Origin: Scytalidium lignicola
Taxonomy: Eukaryota; Ascomycota; Leotiomycetes
DNA: 64,000 nt
Assembly (NCBI GenBank): GCA_002812745.2
Contig: NCSJ02000014.1
Span: forward strand, 124,001 to 188,000
Direction of reading: 5' to 3'
Shown piece after piece: positions 33,790-44,939 of this stretch (the stretch's first letter is position 1; each line of letters opens with the position of its first letter). A program made the translations under genes and the position numbers. The notes beneath the pieces are model-generated. The model saw nothing but the letters and a program-made list of their open reading frames with translations, made no database searches and had not been told where the DNA came from.

Positions 33790-34991
33790 TCAAGCCTTCG
33801 CTAACCCCCTTCTCCTTTCGACAGCTTCAGCAACCTGCTTCAGCCACCACGCGTGAATCCTAGCATCGCCCGTCAACTCCGGATGAAAGCTCGTGCCAAA
33901 CACATTTCCCTGTCTGACGGCAACAATATCACTAGCCTCCTTATCCAGCTTCTCCTTCACCAGTGCATCCTTAATTGTGGCAGTTCTGCCGGGGAGGACA
34001 GCCATCACCTCAACGGGCTGGACCTGTGCATTCTGCTTATCCGTCGCTTTCACCTCCTCAGCGATCTCGCGCGAGGGAGCAATGACGGTACCATCCCTCC
34101 TTGCTTCTGCCTCGTGAGCGCCCTCGACGATTGGTAGGATCTTCTCGACAACAGGCGCTCGGATGAAGATGGCCTTGAACGGACGGGGCGACGCTTCTTC
34201 TTCGCTCTTATCCTCAGCCAAGAATGGCAGGTCAAGATCGGCCTGGAAGCTCTCGATCTGACGGCCGAAGTGGTTGCGGTTCACTCGCACGTCGAGACCG
34301 CCGATGAGGTCCTGGCCGCCGGTCTTGGTCTTGTTGGCAGACTCAGATAGCAGGATCAGGCCGGCGCAGGTGCCCCAGGTAGGGTGTCTCTGGACCCTAG
34401 ATTGGGTTGAGAAATCAACATCTAGGTAATAGAGCATGTATAATACAGTCTGTTGCTTTTGCGGGTTACATAAAGAACGGTACACACTCAGAGAGACACG
34501 TAATATAACTGATTATGCTTATGCTTATGAAAAATATGCATATATAAAATCATATTTTCAGTCCCATTTAAGATTTTTCTCTCTTCTCTTTTTTTTTATA
34601 CAGTTTAAAAAAGGGACATATATATAAAAAAAAAACTTTGAAGGCAAAAAGAGAGAGAAAAGACAGCAAAACCAACGAAATATTAATTTCAACTGAAAGG
34701 GAAAAAAAAAACCAAACNTCACTTGACAAACTCCCTCAACGGCTCCAGCATGCCGGATCTCTGCGCAACGAGACTGATGGCGGTGCTCTCGCCGCCGGGG
34801 ATGATGAGGGCATCACATGACGCCAGCTCAGCGGGAGTGCGCACCTCGAGGAAGTGGAAGGTCCAGTGCAGCAGCGATGGAGTCGCCGACACGATCTGGG
34901 CGGCGCGCTGCAGCAGCTGAATGTGCTCGATGAAAGCACCCTGGAGGGCCAGCACACCGATGCGGATGCTACTGTCAGGACCCTGCGCCAT
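33790..34991 (-). CDS. pdxT: PLP synthase glutaminase subunit PdxT/Sno, 291 aa
   Basis: Class I glutamine amidotransferase that releases ammonia from glutamine for PdxS/Snz in pyridoxal phosphate synthesis. Exons 34723-34991 and 33790-34396. The first holds IGVLALQGAFIEHI and IIPGGESTAISLV. The second holds the nucleophile elbow GTCAGLILLS (Cys) and the FGTSFHPELTGD His-Glu pair, so the catalytic triad is complete. Like other filamentous-fungal homologues it is longer than bacterial PdxT because of an insert (PFLAEDKSEEEASPRPFKAI; EIAEEVKATDKQNAQVQ). The single intron (34397-34722) is 326 nt, very long for this window, poly-A/T-rich, and has an ambiguous base at 34718, intron position +5. A (GA)n tract lies just before the start codon. 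It diverges from slc1. Confidence 0.92.
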
Positions 34992-35004
34992 GGGGGGAGA
35001 GAGG

Positions 35005-35008
<4 letters not shown>

Positions 35009-35041
<33 letters not shown>
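35009..35041. repeat. (GA)n microsatellite in the pdxT leader
   Basis: Uninterrupted GA dinucleotides beginning 18 bp upstream of the pdxT start codon, so within its probable 5' UTR, where it would read as a CT tract on the coding strand. Confidence 0.9.
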
Positions 35042-35045
<4 letters not shown>

Positions 35046-35779
35046 ATTGTTACACAACTGTGCAGAGTACGTAAAGGAAGATGTATTGTGCGAAGATGTG
35101 ATCGATAAAGTTAAATATGAATTGATCTATACAAGTTTGTCAAGCCTTTGCCAGAATGACTCTTCTCTTCTTTTTTGCCCGGCCGTTTTGACCGGCTGTT
35201 TCGCCCATGAGCAATGACTTTTCTTATCTACTGCAGAAAAATACTTCAAATATGTAGAAAGTTACTGGACCCTTCTTTCTGTCTCTTCCAAAAAAAAAAG
35301 GGACCCTCGGCAGATCCCTTCTCACCGCCCGTGTCCTACTCGTCCTGCGCCGCCCCGGATTTGGTTTTCTCTGGCAACCCACAGAAGAATGCTGGGCCCG
35401 GGCACATGTTACCTTGTAGCGGTCGGTGCAGTGGCCTAGTTCAGCCCACGAGGCCGACACGGTTTTTTTCTCAACCACAATCCAACCTTCGGAATTCAAC
35501 ATTCTGCTTCCCTAGCAGCACACTCTCTTTGTCCTGTTATATGTCCTCGTCCACCTCCCTCCCGGAGAGGGCTCCCCTAGGCAAGCTTTAACCAGCGAGT
35601 GTTCTCCTCTCCATCCTTCCGCTCTTTTCTTTAAAAAAAGAAGACAACAAAACAACAAGGGAGAAAAAGAAGGGAAAGGAAATCGGAAATACTTTGTGTA
35701 TAGAAGTGGAAGGCAACAGGGCTACGTTTCTCTCTCAAAGAGGAGCATTGCAAAACGGATTGGAACAAAAGAGAGAGCC
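35042..35779. promoter_or_regulatory. Divergent promoter region, pdxT / slc1
   Basis: About 740 bp between divergent genes. Pyrimidine-rich stretches precede slc1 (around 35600-35640 turning A-rich). The slc1 frame is open upstream to 35696 but has no ATG there. Confidence 0.45.
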
Positions 35780-36741
35780 ATGTTCGCCCTCATCCACTTC
35801 GCCCAGCTTGCCACGATCTGGTACACAATCGTTACGCTCGCCTTCTACATGCTGTCTCTGATCGTCCCCGTCTGCGGCTTCATCGCCCGCCTGCTAGCCT
35901 CCTACGCCGCCCTCATCATCTGCGCCAGCTACGGAGTCGTCGCCTCGATCATCCTGCGCATCGTCGGCAATCCGCGCATCTCGCAATGGGCGACCGCGCG
36001 CAGCTTCAAGTACGTCATGTGGCTCGCCACGGGAGTGACCTTCACCATCGAGGACCCCAATGACTACCTCAACACGACGCGCCCGGCCGTCTTCATCGGC
36101 AACCACCAGACCGAGCTCGACGTTCTCATGCTGGGATGGATCTTCCCCAAGTACTGCAGCGTCACGGCGAAGAAGTCGTTGAAGCGCACGCCGTTTCTGG
36201 GCTGGTTCATGAGCCTTTCGGGCTCCATCTTCATCGATCGTGCGAATAGCACCAGTGCTCGAAGCACGATGACTGGTGCTGCTGAGGAGATGCAGAAGTA
36301 CAATCAGAGCGTCTACATGTTCCCTGAGGGCACGAGGAGTTATGCGGATGAGCCTATGCTGTTGCCCTTCAAGAAGGGGGCCTTCCATTTGGCGGTACAG
36401 GCGGGGGTGCCTATCGTTCCAGTGGTTGCTGCAAATTACTCTAATGTCTTGTCTGTTAAAAAGTTAAGATTCAACTCGGGATCCATCCCAATTAAGGGTG
36501 AGTATTTTGTTTATTTTTATATTTTATGTTTATTCTTTTAAGGTCATAGAGAATAGCCTGGCTAATTCATTCACCCGCATAAGTGTTGAAGCCTATTGAG
36601 ACGAAGGGCTTGACAGCTGCGGATGTAGAGGAGTTAACAAGGACTACGAGGGAGCTCATGCTTCAAGAGATTGTATCTCTGACAGCGAAAGTTAGAGGTC
36701 AACCCATAGCCGTACCTGCAGAATCCGAGAAGACGAGGTGA
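35780..36741 (+). CDS. slc1: 1-acyl-sn-glycerol-3-phosphate acyltransferase (Slc1-type), 291 aa
   Basis: Makes phosphatidic acid from lysophosphatidic acid at the ER or lipid droplet. Exons 35780-36497 and 36584-36741. Two N-terminal hydrophobic helices (residues about 5-70; IVTLAFYMLSLIVPVCGFIA) precede the acyltransferase domain. Motif I is NHQTELDVL (about residue 108), motif II is SGSIFIDRAN, motif III is MFPEGTRSYAD (about residue 180) and motif IV is VPIVPVVAANY. The 86-nt intron splits IPIK from VLKPIETKGLT, both conserved parts of the C-terminal region. The exon is GC-rich at third positions near the start, richer than its neighbours, suggesting good expression. It looks intact. Confidence 0.92.
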
Positions 36742-37012
36742 TTTTTTTTCCCTGATGAAAAGTCTTGGTGCAGGGGGGAAAAGGGACATGATTTAATTTA
36801 TTATTACTATTAATTATTTTATCATGAGGAAAATTAATGTTGAATGAATGGGATGAAACAAATTACGAAAGGGTGGATAATTCCCTTTTTTATTGTTTTT
36901 ATTTGTATGGTTTTTATAATTGCTCTCTCGGGAAAAATCTAGGCTTGGAGGAAAGGGAAGGGTTCTTAGTTGATCCGCTTCTTTTTTGCATCTTGCATGA
37001 CTGGAGTATGGG

Positions 37013-37036
37013 GGATGGATGGATGGATGGATGGAT
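37013..37036. repeat. (GGAT)6 microsatellite
   Basis: Six perfect GGAT units in the 3' spacer of slc1. Confidence 0.9.
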
Positions 37037-37260
37037 ATGAGCATTATATATTTTTTTCGTATGCGGATTAAAGTATTAGGAGATGAAGAGGAAGATGAAG
37101 AGGAGGAAAAAGTGTAAAGAGATACCCCCATAGATTTATTCCCTGACTGGCTGCCCGTGATATATAAAAAATGTGGGCAAATATTCTAGGAAATTAGACT
37201 TGGGAGAGTCTACCAGTCAAGTCATTCGGGATACGTTCACATTCTAGCCTTTTATTCAAA

Positions 37261-37288
37261 ATAGATAGATAGATAGATAGATAGATAG
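37261..37288. repeat. (ATAG)7 microsatellite
   Basis: Seven perfect ATAG units, in the same spacer as the GGAT repeat. Confidence 0.9.
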
Positions 37289-37736
37289 TGGAAGGCTCTT
37301 GATATGCAGTTCTGTTACATATCATTAGATGCTAAACTTCGAATTGGGCAACCTTTTGCTTTTCATCTTTTATCTTGTTTGTTTATCTCTTATCTTTGCT
37401 TTCTGAAGGAAGTTTTTGATACGTATTCCTGTACTTCACTTATATGGATGAGAGCGGATGTATCTAGTTGTAGTGAGCTAGAACATATGCTGAAAGCAGC
37501 GCATTGCTATGGGGGGGTTGGAAATCGAAAAATCTAGCAGTTTCATCCCAATAGCCACTTATCTACACCTATTGTTAAAATCTCGTCCAAAAGCCAGGCG
37601 ACGCTGTTTAGCAAAGATAGGGAAGGAAAGACAATATTTCCTCTCCACAAAGGAAAAATGNAAAACGCCCTCGCAACCTCCCTCACAACCTCCCCCTCTC
37701 AAGCTCCTCCTCCCGAAATAAGACCACAAAAAAAAC

Positions 37737-38544
37737 CTACTCTTTCCCCTGGTAATCATAATACATCCTAACCCTGACCACCTCATCCCCCTTACTCGCC
37801 CTCACCCGTCTCGTGTAATACCTCTCCCCATCCACCTCCGCAAATCCCCAAATCTGCAATGCCGTCCACCCCTTCTCCTCATTAACCGCCTCGCTCTCAA
37901 TATTCAACCCCTCCTCAACCAACCACCCCTCCTTCAGCCACGGATCCTCAATCTCCTCGCTGTCCAGCGAAATAAACCGCGACCTCCCCGCGATGTTGCC
38001 GAAGATGTGGTCTTCGTGCGAGCGCACCGTCCAGTCTAGCGTGCGCAGCTCCGTCGTGCCTTTGATGCCGCCTGTAGCGGTCTGGTCGATGTCGATGTGG
38101 GTGGCGCCGGCTTCGTCGACGTATTCTTTGATGTGGAGCGTGATGGTTGCGAAGGAGATTGCTTTGCGGGTTAACCAGCCTACGCCTTGGAGGACGAGGA
38201 CTGGGTCGACGTCGTCGGAGAGGGTTTTGTTCTGGAAAGGGAGGAAGGGGAGTTAGCTGAAGGTTTCAATTATGAACATTCTTTTTGCTGGAAGAGAAAA
38301 TAGATCAAGAGGTGAAGGGAGTTTAAAGGTCTCTGCTGATTGTTGAATTGTGCTAGGTTGGGTGGTAGTTGTGTGGTGTGCAAGCTCAAGCTATCTAGTC
38401 TTGATGAATTGATCGAAGCCCCGCGATGACGACGCTGCGAAGGGAGGGGTCCAGCGCACGAGCACGAGAGAAGAAGAAGAGTACACTTACCATAGCGAAC
38501 TTGCCATCGAGGCTCTTAAGAGTTGTTTCTGGCGGAGCTGCCAT
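37737..38544 (-). CDS. Conserved hypothetical protein, 182 aa
   Basis: Exons 38491-38544 and 37737-38231 with a 259-nt intron (GTAAGT..CCAG). Spliced it starts MAAPPETTLKSLDGKFAM and goes on NKTLSDDVDPVLVLQGVGWL. The protein is small, soluble and strand-rich with regular alternation (SFATITLHIKEYVDEAGATH; IDIDQTATGGIKGTTELRTL). It has an acidic C-terminal half ending in a charged YYDYQGKE. The IDQTATGGIKGTTE segment seems to be a family signature I have met in uncharacterised fungal proteins. The short beta pattern could suit a lipocalin-like barrel, but I cannot support this. No signal peptide. Confidence 0.72.
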
Positions 38545-39375
38545 TGTGTCCTCTGTATCCTGCCTTGTTTTATTTTCGGTGTGTTTGAATTGCAATGAAG
38601 AAGTGGAATTAATTATTGTTTGGGGTGGTTATGAAGAGTGGTAGCTCGGTGCTTAAAACTATGGGCAGGTGCTGTAAGCTCGGAGAGCGAATTGATAACT
38701 GTACACCCAACCCAATCACAAAGAACCAGGTACGACAGGACAATGGTGAATGGGTGAATGATCAGGCAGAGGAGGGCCTATTATATATGTGGGGCTTATA
38801 GATAAGTTACCATGTCCCCCACCGCGGCGGATTGAATCATTGTATTCACTCCATTGGCATCGTTTTTGCTTCTGCCCTGTCGCATTCCCCTCTCTCGCCT
38901 TTCCCATTTCCGCCTGAAGCCAAATCAACAATTTCCAGCTGCCAATCTTGTGAAGGCACCACCGACGCAGGCACAAGGGCAGACAGAACAAGCCGAGGCC
39001 GCACGTGGATGGCGAAGGCGATCCTTCTGAAAGCGGCTAAGCAACTGCTGGGCTTTGTGGAGGAATATTCTCTTCATTCCGGTACGCGTACTTCTGTTCT
39101 CTCCGTGTATCGCAATACAAGCAGACAAGTCAACACCGTCCCGAGCTTCTTCGGAGCACTTTTGAGTCTTGTGAAAATTCCAAATCACTCTTAGCTTTAT
39201 TCAAACTGCATAATTAAGCTGCAATTGTTCATTGTGGCTGTACTATGCAGCCGTATCTATCTATCTATATATCTCACTACCCCGTAAACATCCCAAACAT
39301 TCCTAGACCATTTAACCCTGAAACTCCAAGCCACCAAACGTCATATCACATCTATAAGTGTTTCTCTTTCTATTC
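38545..39375. other. Intergenic spacer
   Basis: Upstream region of the 182-aa protein gene and downstream of the RNase T2 gene. An ORF at 38832-39194 (+) lacks protein-like features. CTAT repeats occur near 39250-39270. Confidence 0.45.
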
Positions 39376-40320
39376 CTACATTTCTTCTTTCGGCTCCTGC
39401 TCAGAATGAACCGACTTGGGCAAATACTTAATCCCCCGACGCGGGCAGCTGCCTTTTGGCCCCGCCGGATCCGTGGGGACAAACTCTCCTGTTTGCAGAC
39501 TACCCTTGACATTGAACGTGTACCAGGCCTGGTTCAGTGCGCCTCTGGAACACCCTAGGACAACCCTGCTTCCGGTGACGCTCTGCAACGCGTCTTCAAG
39601 CTCCGACAATGTGTAGGTTTTGGTCCGGGAGGGGAGGATGTCTGCCTCCGCGAGGGCTTTGTACGTATCCAGTCCTTTGAAAATCTCCACAGCACGATTG
39701 AAGAAGTCGACTACCTCATCGGCCGTGTTGTACAGATCACCATAGCAGCTTGGGGCCAAGGTGTTGATGCAAGTTCCATGTTTACTCCACTCGTGCTGCC
39801 AGAAATGTTCATTGGTGCCAGAGTTCGGCAGCCAGTATGTATTCATGTCTGCCAGTAAGTCCGTCTGACCAGCATCTGTGAGGATCTGAGTTATGTCGTG
39901 GTATACCGGGGCGGCATGACAGTATTGGGGATAGCTGCCGTCACAGTTGTCGGGCCTAGGGGGATGTGTTAGAGTTTTTACCTAGCTTCTCTAATGAACG
40001 GAGCAGATAAATTGAAAGAAGTGGAAGGATTGGTTGGGGAAAGCGAACCATAAGCCATGCAAAGTCCAGCTGTCCACAGGCCCAACACTTGGGTGCGTAT
40101 CCCAAAACTGCGTTTGTAGGAGCTGGCCACCGGGATAAATGAAACAACAGCTATTTCCTGCATCCGTCACATTATGGCACGAAAGAGGGCCATTTATGGG
40201 ACAAGTGGGTGAGTTGCTATAGGGTTCGTGGTCGTTGCTGCTAGATGGCTGGCTACCGGTGAATGGTGTTTGGGTAAGCAGCCCGCCTGCAAAGCTCACA
40301 AGATTGCGGATAGAGGCCAT
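39376..40320 (-). CDS. Ribonuclease T2, 283 aa
   Basis: RNA-cleaving enzyme of the T2 family, which in fungi acts in vacuoles or outside the cell. Exons 40049-40320 and 39376-39955. Both active-site segments are present: CAS I, DSWTLHGLWPDNCDG (about residues 83-97), whose Trp codon is split by the intron, and CAS II, HFWQHEWSKHGTC (about 141-153), each with its catalytic His. Many cysteines (CPINGPLSCHN, CCFIYPGGQ, CSRGALNQ, CPRRGIKYLP) match the disulphide pattern. The donor is GTTCGC, unusual but the only one that keeps WPDN in frame. The N-terminus is only weakly hydrophobic (LVSFAGGLLTQTPF), so the signal peptide is uncertain. The C-terminal tail is short and acidic, without an added domain. 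Confidence 0.9.
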
Positions 40321-41594
40321 GCTGTTTATTGGTTCGTGTTCTGGAGATGATACTGGAAATTTTCAGGGTTTTATAAGTCAAGTAGATGATCTCTCCTTAT
40401 TAAAAGAGATAGAGAATCCAAGATGAAGACGTAGCGGTAAGAAGAGGGAGCTGATGAAGAAGGCTGAGTGAGACTCATGGGAGCTCTAGCTGAAGCGATT
40501 GGCACCACAGCTGACCCTGTGCCTACAGTACGTAACGTACTGGTACACGTTCCTGCATCCGTGCACTGATTAGCTTCCGTCCCTCCCCTGCCTGAAAACC
40601 CCTGCGATGTCATGCTTTTGAACTTCCTCGACCTGGGAGGAGATCAGATATCAAACCCTTTAAACACATACGGGCTGATATAGATAAAAGAGGTATACTT
40701 GTCAAGCGTATCTTGCCGATCTAAGCGGTACTTAGCCGGTGGATTCTAAATATGCTAACGGAGGACTTTCCCCCATGTCGATTAGCTGGCCTATCTGATC
40801 AGGCTCAGAAGTGCCTAGAGAAACGCCTTTGAATACAATATTGTTTGAGGGATATGGTATGTTGAAATTATAGCTAGTAGCAAAGAATTATGAGGGGAGC
40901 GATATCATTCCAGTTCGGAAATAGCAGTTGCGGTATTTTTTGAACTTTTCTGCTGAAATATAAGGGGATTGCGAACTAGATGTATTTTTTCAATTGTTGT
41001 ATGAGTCTACTCGGAAATAACACTATTCCATGGAACAACAGAGATGCCGGTATGCAGAAAGGATAAGTTACTCTCTGAAAAAAAATTAAGACAAGAGGTT
41101 AAAGAGATTAGCAGCGGAGCTGTTCTGGGTGTTGAGTGGTTTGAGGATTTTGGTATCGTTGGCTAAGCTTAATATTCAATGGGGGGGGTTGATTTCGGTT
41201 TATTACTATAGCATCTTCACGACTCTTTATCAACTGAGAAAGCCTTCCTAATTTGAATGGTGGAGGCTCGTACTTGGCAGCTGAGAGCGCCTGGCCAATT
41301 CCTACAATGTGACTACAACAAAGCGCACTATCGCGAGGCTGTGTGCAAGCCACATAAAACCAACAAATTCTGCCTTCCCCTTAAAACGCAATATTGTTAG
41401 ATGAGGATATATTTCCAATCTTTCGCAATGTTTCTATAAAATTTTCTCTTTTTTGTTTACGCCGTTATTATTGTTGGACCTGTTTTTCCAAAGTTCATCT
41501 TCTCTACTGCTCAATTACACTAGAACTAAAACGCAGTTGCTCTTCGAGCAAAACAAATCCCTCACATAATTATTCAAAAGGCAATTTTGAAATA
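40321..41594. other. Divergent spacer
   Basis: 1.27 kb between the RNase T2 start and the small gene at 41595. Mostly AT-rich with no supported gene. A Ser/Thr-rich ORF at 40371-40613 (-) and one at 41108-41353 (-) show no domain. Confidence 0.45.
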
Positions 41595-41965
41595 ATGTGT
41601 TTTCCAAAGTATGGGCCCCCAAAATATTCATCAATAGATGCAGATTATTCTGTTCCCAGACCACGCTCTGGTCATGGCCACCGAAAAAACCGCCTATCAC
41701 TCACCGTAACTGTACACGGATACGGTCCAAATACTTCAAGCCATGGGCTGGGATATGGTGTTTCATCGGAGCTGCCTTCAAATTCTGTGAACGGTTATGA
41801 TTATCAGGATGCTAGTGGTAAGAAAGTTTATAATGATATGTTTCCTGATTTCTGTTTGACAATTCTACTATAGCACAAGGCACAACTACTCCGTCACCGT
41901 CAGAACCGCGTCGAAGGAAAAGGAGTAATAAGTTCAAACGAATTATCACTTCACTGAAACCCTGA
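41595..41965 (+). CDS. Small basic hypothetical protein, 104 aa
   Basis: Exons 41595-41817 and 41874-41965 with a 56-nt GTAAGA..ATAG intron in phase 1. It begins MCFPKYGPPKYSS and is rich in Gly, His, Ser and Tyr (VHGYGPNTSSHGLGYGVSS). The second exon gives a strongly basic end, PRRRKRSNKFKRIITSLKP, that could be a nuclear-targeting or nucleic-acid-binding tail. No domain recognised and no signal peptide. The clean intron that extends the frame to a basic tail is the main evidence that it is real. Confidence 0.5.
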
Positions 41966-42756
41966 CTATTATTTCCTGAAATAGGATTAAAGCATGGTTA
42001 TATCACGAAAGGGCCTTCCATGGTATCTGAATGAGGTGGAGAAATAAAATGAAGGTTACGCACATCATATTTCTCAAGACATCAAGGCAGAGATCGGTCT
42101 TGATTACATTCTCTCGGTACTCTATTCTAAAACTAGAGATTAGATACATGAGATGTGTCATTTCTGGATATCAATACTCTCAATCGACGAATATATTCGT
42201 CGCGACTCTAAAGCATCACTGTGGATACTCCATCCTCTTTGGAACACCACATCGATAAAATATAAGCTAGAAAGGTATTGTGAGAACTTCTCCAGTTAAG
42301 GAAAAGTGAAGAGAGGTAGAAAAGGCCTCAAGCTTCTCGAGATATAAGAGACAAAATTATTTGATGCATCAGATTATAGAGGAGCTTGCCTCAATACCTA
42401 TGCGATTAGTTAGTCTAGGAACTAGATAACTAATAACCATAAGCCTGTATAGCATTGAGGTTCTTCCTATAGATAAGACAATTGATCAGTCAATAATAAA
42501 ATGTACATGTACTGGATATATCATCTACTCACAGTCTCTATATCAGACTCGGAACATAAAATGGAACCAGATAACTAGTCCTAGATATGCCCAAAGAGCT
42601 AAGGAATATGAATTTGGAGTTTCATGGAGTATGGTTTAGTATTTCTAACTTCGTGAGTGTCCGGTAGACTCTCTCACAACAGTTTGGTTGGGTATTGTTT
42701 GCCCCGGTTTGGAGTTACCTCCCGCCATACTGCAATGTTCAGTAAGCCGAGATGCT
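41966..42756. other. Intergenic spacer
   Basis: AT-rich, 791 bp; nothing recognised. Confidence 0.5.
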
Positions 42757-43377
42757 CTAATTCAGAGTCAAATCGTCACTAACAGTCCAAAGATCACGAT
42801 TGGCCATCTTTTTCGATTCAATAGATTCAAATTTCAGAATTGTGGCAGTATCCACAGACATTAACGAATCCTGTAGCCATTCAACGTATTGTGGAAACGA
42901 TGTCACACTGCCAAACAGCCTAGCTTTCTTCACACCATGGATCCCTTCGAAAAGCTTCAAGACATCATAATTTGAGCTTCCGTATTGGGCCTGAAAGACC
43001 TGAATGGTTAATTCTTCGACACCATCAAAAGCCCTTTTGGCTTGCTCGGCTGAGAAATTCGGATCGCAATCCAGCCTGAGCTGGATGTACCAGCGTCCAA
43101 CCAGAGATATTAAGGGCCGGCTCGTGATGGGCCTGTAATGAAGACGTAATCGCGGCAACTCATTTAGTAGAGCTGGATGCGCAATAAAAGTATTACCGCC
43201 ATAAAAGACTTGTTTTGCTTCCTTACAAACTTGATGGCATGATTGTAGGATTGCTGGATATATTAGCGCCGATGTATTGAATGCACCTGAGAGATGTATC
43301 GGAGGCAATATAAGGAGTAAGGTATATATCTGGTTGCGGATCTCTCCAGGTAAGGTTAGAAATGTGAGTTTTGACAT
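42757..43377 (-). CDS. 2EXR/F-box-like protein, 206 aa
   Basis: Single exon. It starts MSKLTFLTLPGEIRNQIYTL, the LPxEIRxxIY signature of the fungal 2EXR and F-box-like proteins, followed by LQSCHQVCKEAKQVFYGGNT, where homologues have a second conserved helix (xxCRQVxxEAxxxFY). The rest is mixed alpha/beta with no catalytic motif. Such genes are highly expanded in filamentous ascomycetes. A substrate-adaptor role is a possibility only. It is divergent from the cystinosin gene with 291 bp between the starts. Confidence 0.78.
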   Translation of the reverse strand: MSKLTFLTLPGEIRNQIYTLLLILPPIHLSGAFNTSALIYPAILQSCHQVCKEAKQVFYGGNTFIAHPALLNELPRLRLHYRPITSRPLISLVGRWYIQLRLDCDPNFSAEQAKRAFDGVEELTIQVFQAQYGSSNYDVLKLFEGIHGVKKARLFGSVTSFPQYVEWLQDSLMSVDTATILKFESIESKKMANRDLWTVSDDLTLN

Positions 43378-43668
43378 AATTGAATCTTGATATATAGTTA
43401 CTTCATATAAAGACGAAATCTACTTCGACCCTTTAGTGGACCGAGGTCAGAAATGGACGGATCGGAGCCGCTCGTAGTGGGCTTCTTGGCAGCCGATAAG
43501 TTAACTCTAAAAACTTATCAATAACAGGGGTCTTATGACGACATGGTAACCTTATTTCTAGTACATCCTCAGCCTATTCCCACCCATCACAAACAGGGAC
43601 CTTCACGACACTTTCATACACAGATGTAGACCTTAAAAGGCTAGATTACAAACCCTAGAATATCCTCG

Positions 43669-44576
43669 ATGGCAGACTTCCTTCTTCATTTTCTGTCCCA
43701 AGTGTTTGGCTGGGTATACACTCTTTGCTGGTCATTATCCTTCTATCCACAACCGATCCTTAACTTTCGTCGCAAGTCAACTACTGGAACAACTATAGAC
43801 TTCCCCGCAATAAATCTTCCTGGATTCGCTGCTTATTTCATTTCCAATTTGGCCTTTCTTTACTCGCCTTTGATAAGACATCAATATGCCCTCCGGAATA
43901 ATGGCCTGACTCCAACTGTGCAGTTCAACGACCTGGCATTTGCTGGACACGCTGTTCTCCTATCTTTCATAACATTAACGCAATTCTATACACCACTTTG
44001 GGGCTTTAAGGAGCGTAATAAAAGCGGAGTTGGAGTAACAATCAGCACTGGAGTCCTTGGGGTATTGGTTGGATGTGTTTTCGGAGTTTTATTGACAATT
44101 TTCCTCGTGGTTTTCCGAAATGATCCAGATGCCAAAACTGGATGGGCCTGGATTGATGTGGTTAGTAACTATTGCGACTTATGAGATAACCTACTACTGA
44201 CACCTTTTACTCTCAGGTTTATGCTGTATCATACGTCAAGCTTTTTATCACGCTTGTAAAATACATGCCACAAGTCATAACGAACTATTGCAACCATTCA
44301 ACACAGGGCTGGGCGATCGAGCAAATTCTCCTGGATTTTGTTGGAGGGATCTTGTCAATTGCACAACTTGGAATTGACAGCTATCTACAACGAGACTGGT
44401 CCGGTATTACCGGTAATCCAGTCAAGCTTGCACTTGGGAATAGCTCAATAGTATTCGACCTGATTTTCATAGTACAACACTACATCCTCTATCGGGGTGC
44501 AGTGGAGAAGGAAATAAGAGAAGGGGAAGAAGAATCTCTGCTTGGAAGTTCTGAAAACGATCAAAGAATTAACTAA
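43669..44576 (+). CDS. ers1: Cystinosin/Ers1 homologue, PQ-loop transporter, 283 aa
   Basis: Proton-coupled cystine exporter of the lysosome or vacuole membrane. Exons 43669-44160 and 44217-44576. Seven hydrophobic segments are visible with two PQ-loops: [19 protein letters not shown] near residue 30 and [19 protein letters not shown] near residue 190. [17 protein letters not shown] and a late [19 protein letters not shown] helix are typical of cystinosins. The C-terminal tail is acidic and ends [15 protein letters not shown], where a dileucine-type EESLL could be a sorting signal (inference). The intron lies in phase 0 between DV and VYAVSYVKL. Confidence 0.9.
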
Positions 44577-44939
44577 ACGGTTAGTAGAGGAGGATTCAGC
44601 GATGCATATCTCGATACCCCTTATTATCTTTATATTTCGTGGCGACAGTCTGTGCTTTCTATCTATACATATTAGGTGGTGCAACTTCTGGAATAGTAAG
44701 TTGGGGAGAAGATAATACAAGGTAGATATTGATATTTCTAGGATCTGGCCTCTTGTATTTTTATTATTATTAGATAGAGGTTTATGGATTTCTTTCTCAG
44801 CTATTTCTGCTCTGCTGCACGAGTGTGCCATATGCTTCCATAATTGCAGTTTTAGGCTTTCTCGCCTGATTTATCCCACTAATTCTATATCTTCCATGAG
44901 GGTTCGTAAGGAATTACACCTGCTGTCTCGTTTCAGAAT
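44577..44939. other. Convergent spacer
   Basis: 363 bp between two converging stops; AT-rich, no gene. Confidence 0.55.

Larger units (their letters stand above)
36742..37736. other. Convergent spacer with microsatellites
   Basis: No gene supported. It contains two tetranucleotide repeats (listed separately) and an ambiguous base at 37661. Confidence 0.6.

Noticed and set aside
33790..36741. Neighbouring taz1, pdxT and slc1 considered as a functional cluster
   Set aside because: Two lipid acyltransferases flank a vitamin B6 gene, but they belong to different pathways and compartments; neighbouring placement alone is not evidence.
38832..39194. 121-codon plus-strand ORF
   Set aside because: Unlike protein in composition, lies in a promoter region, no homologous motif.
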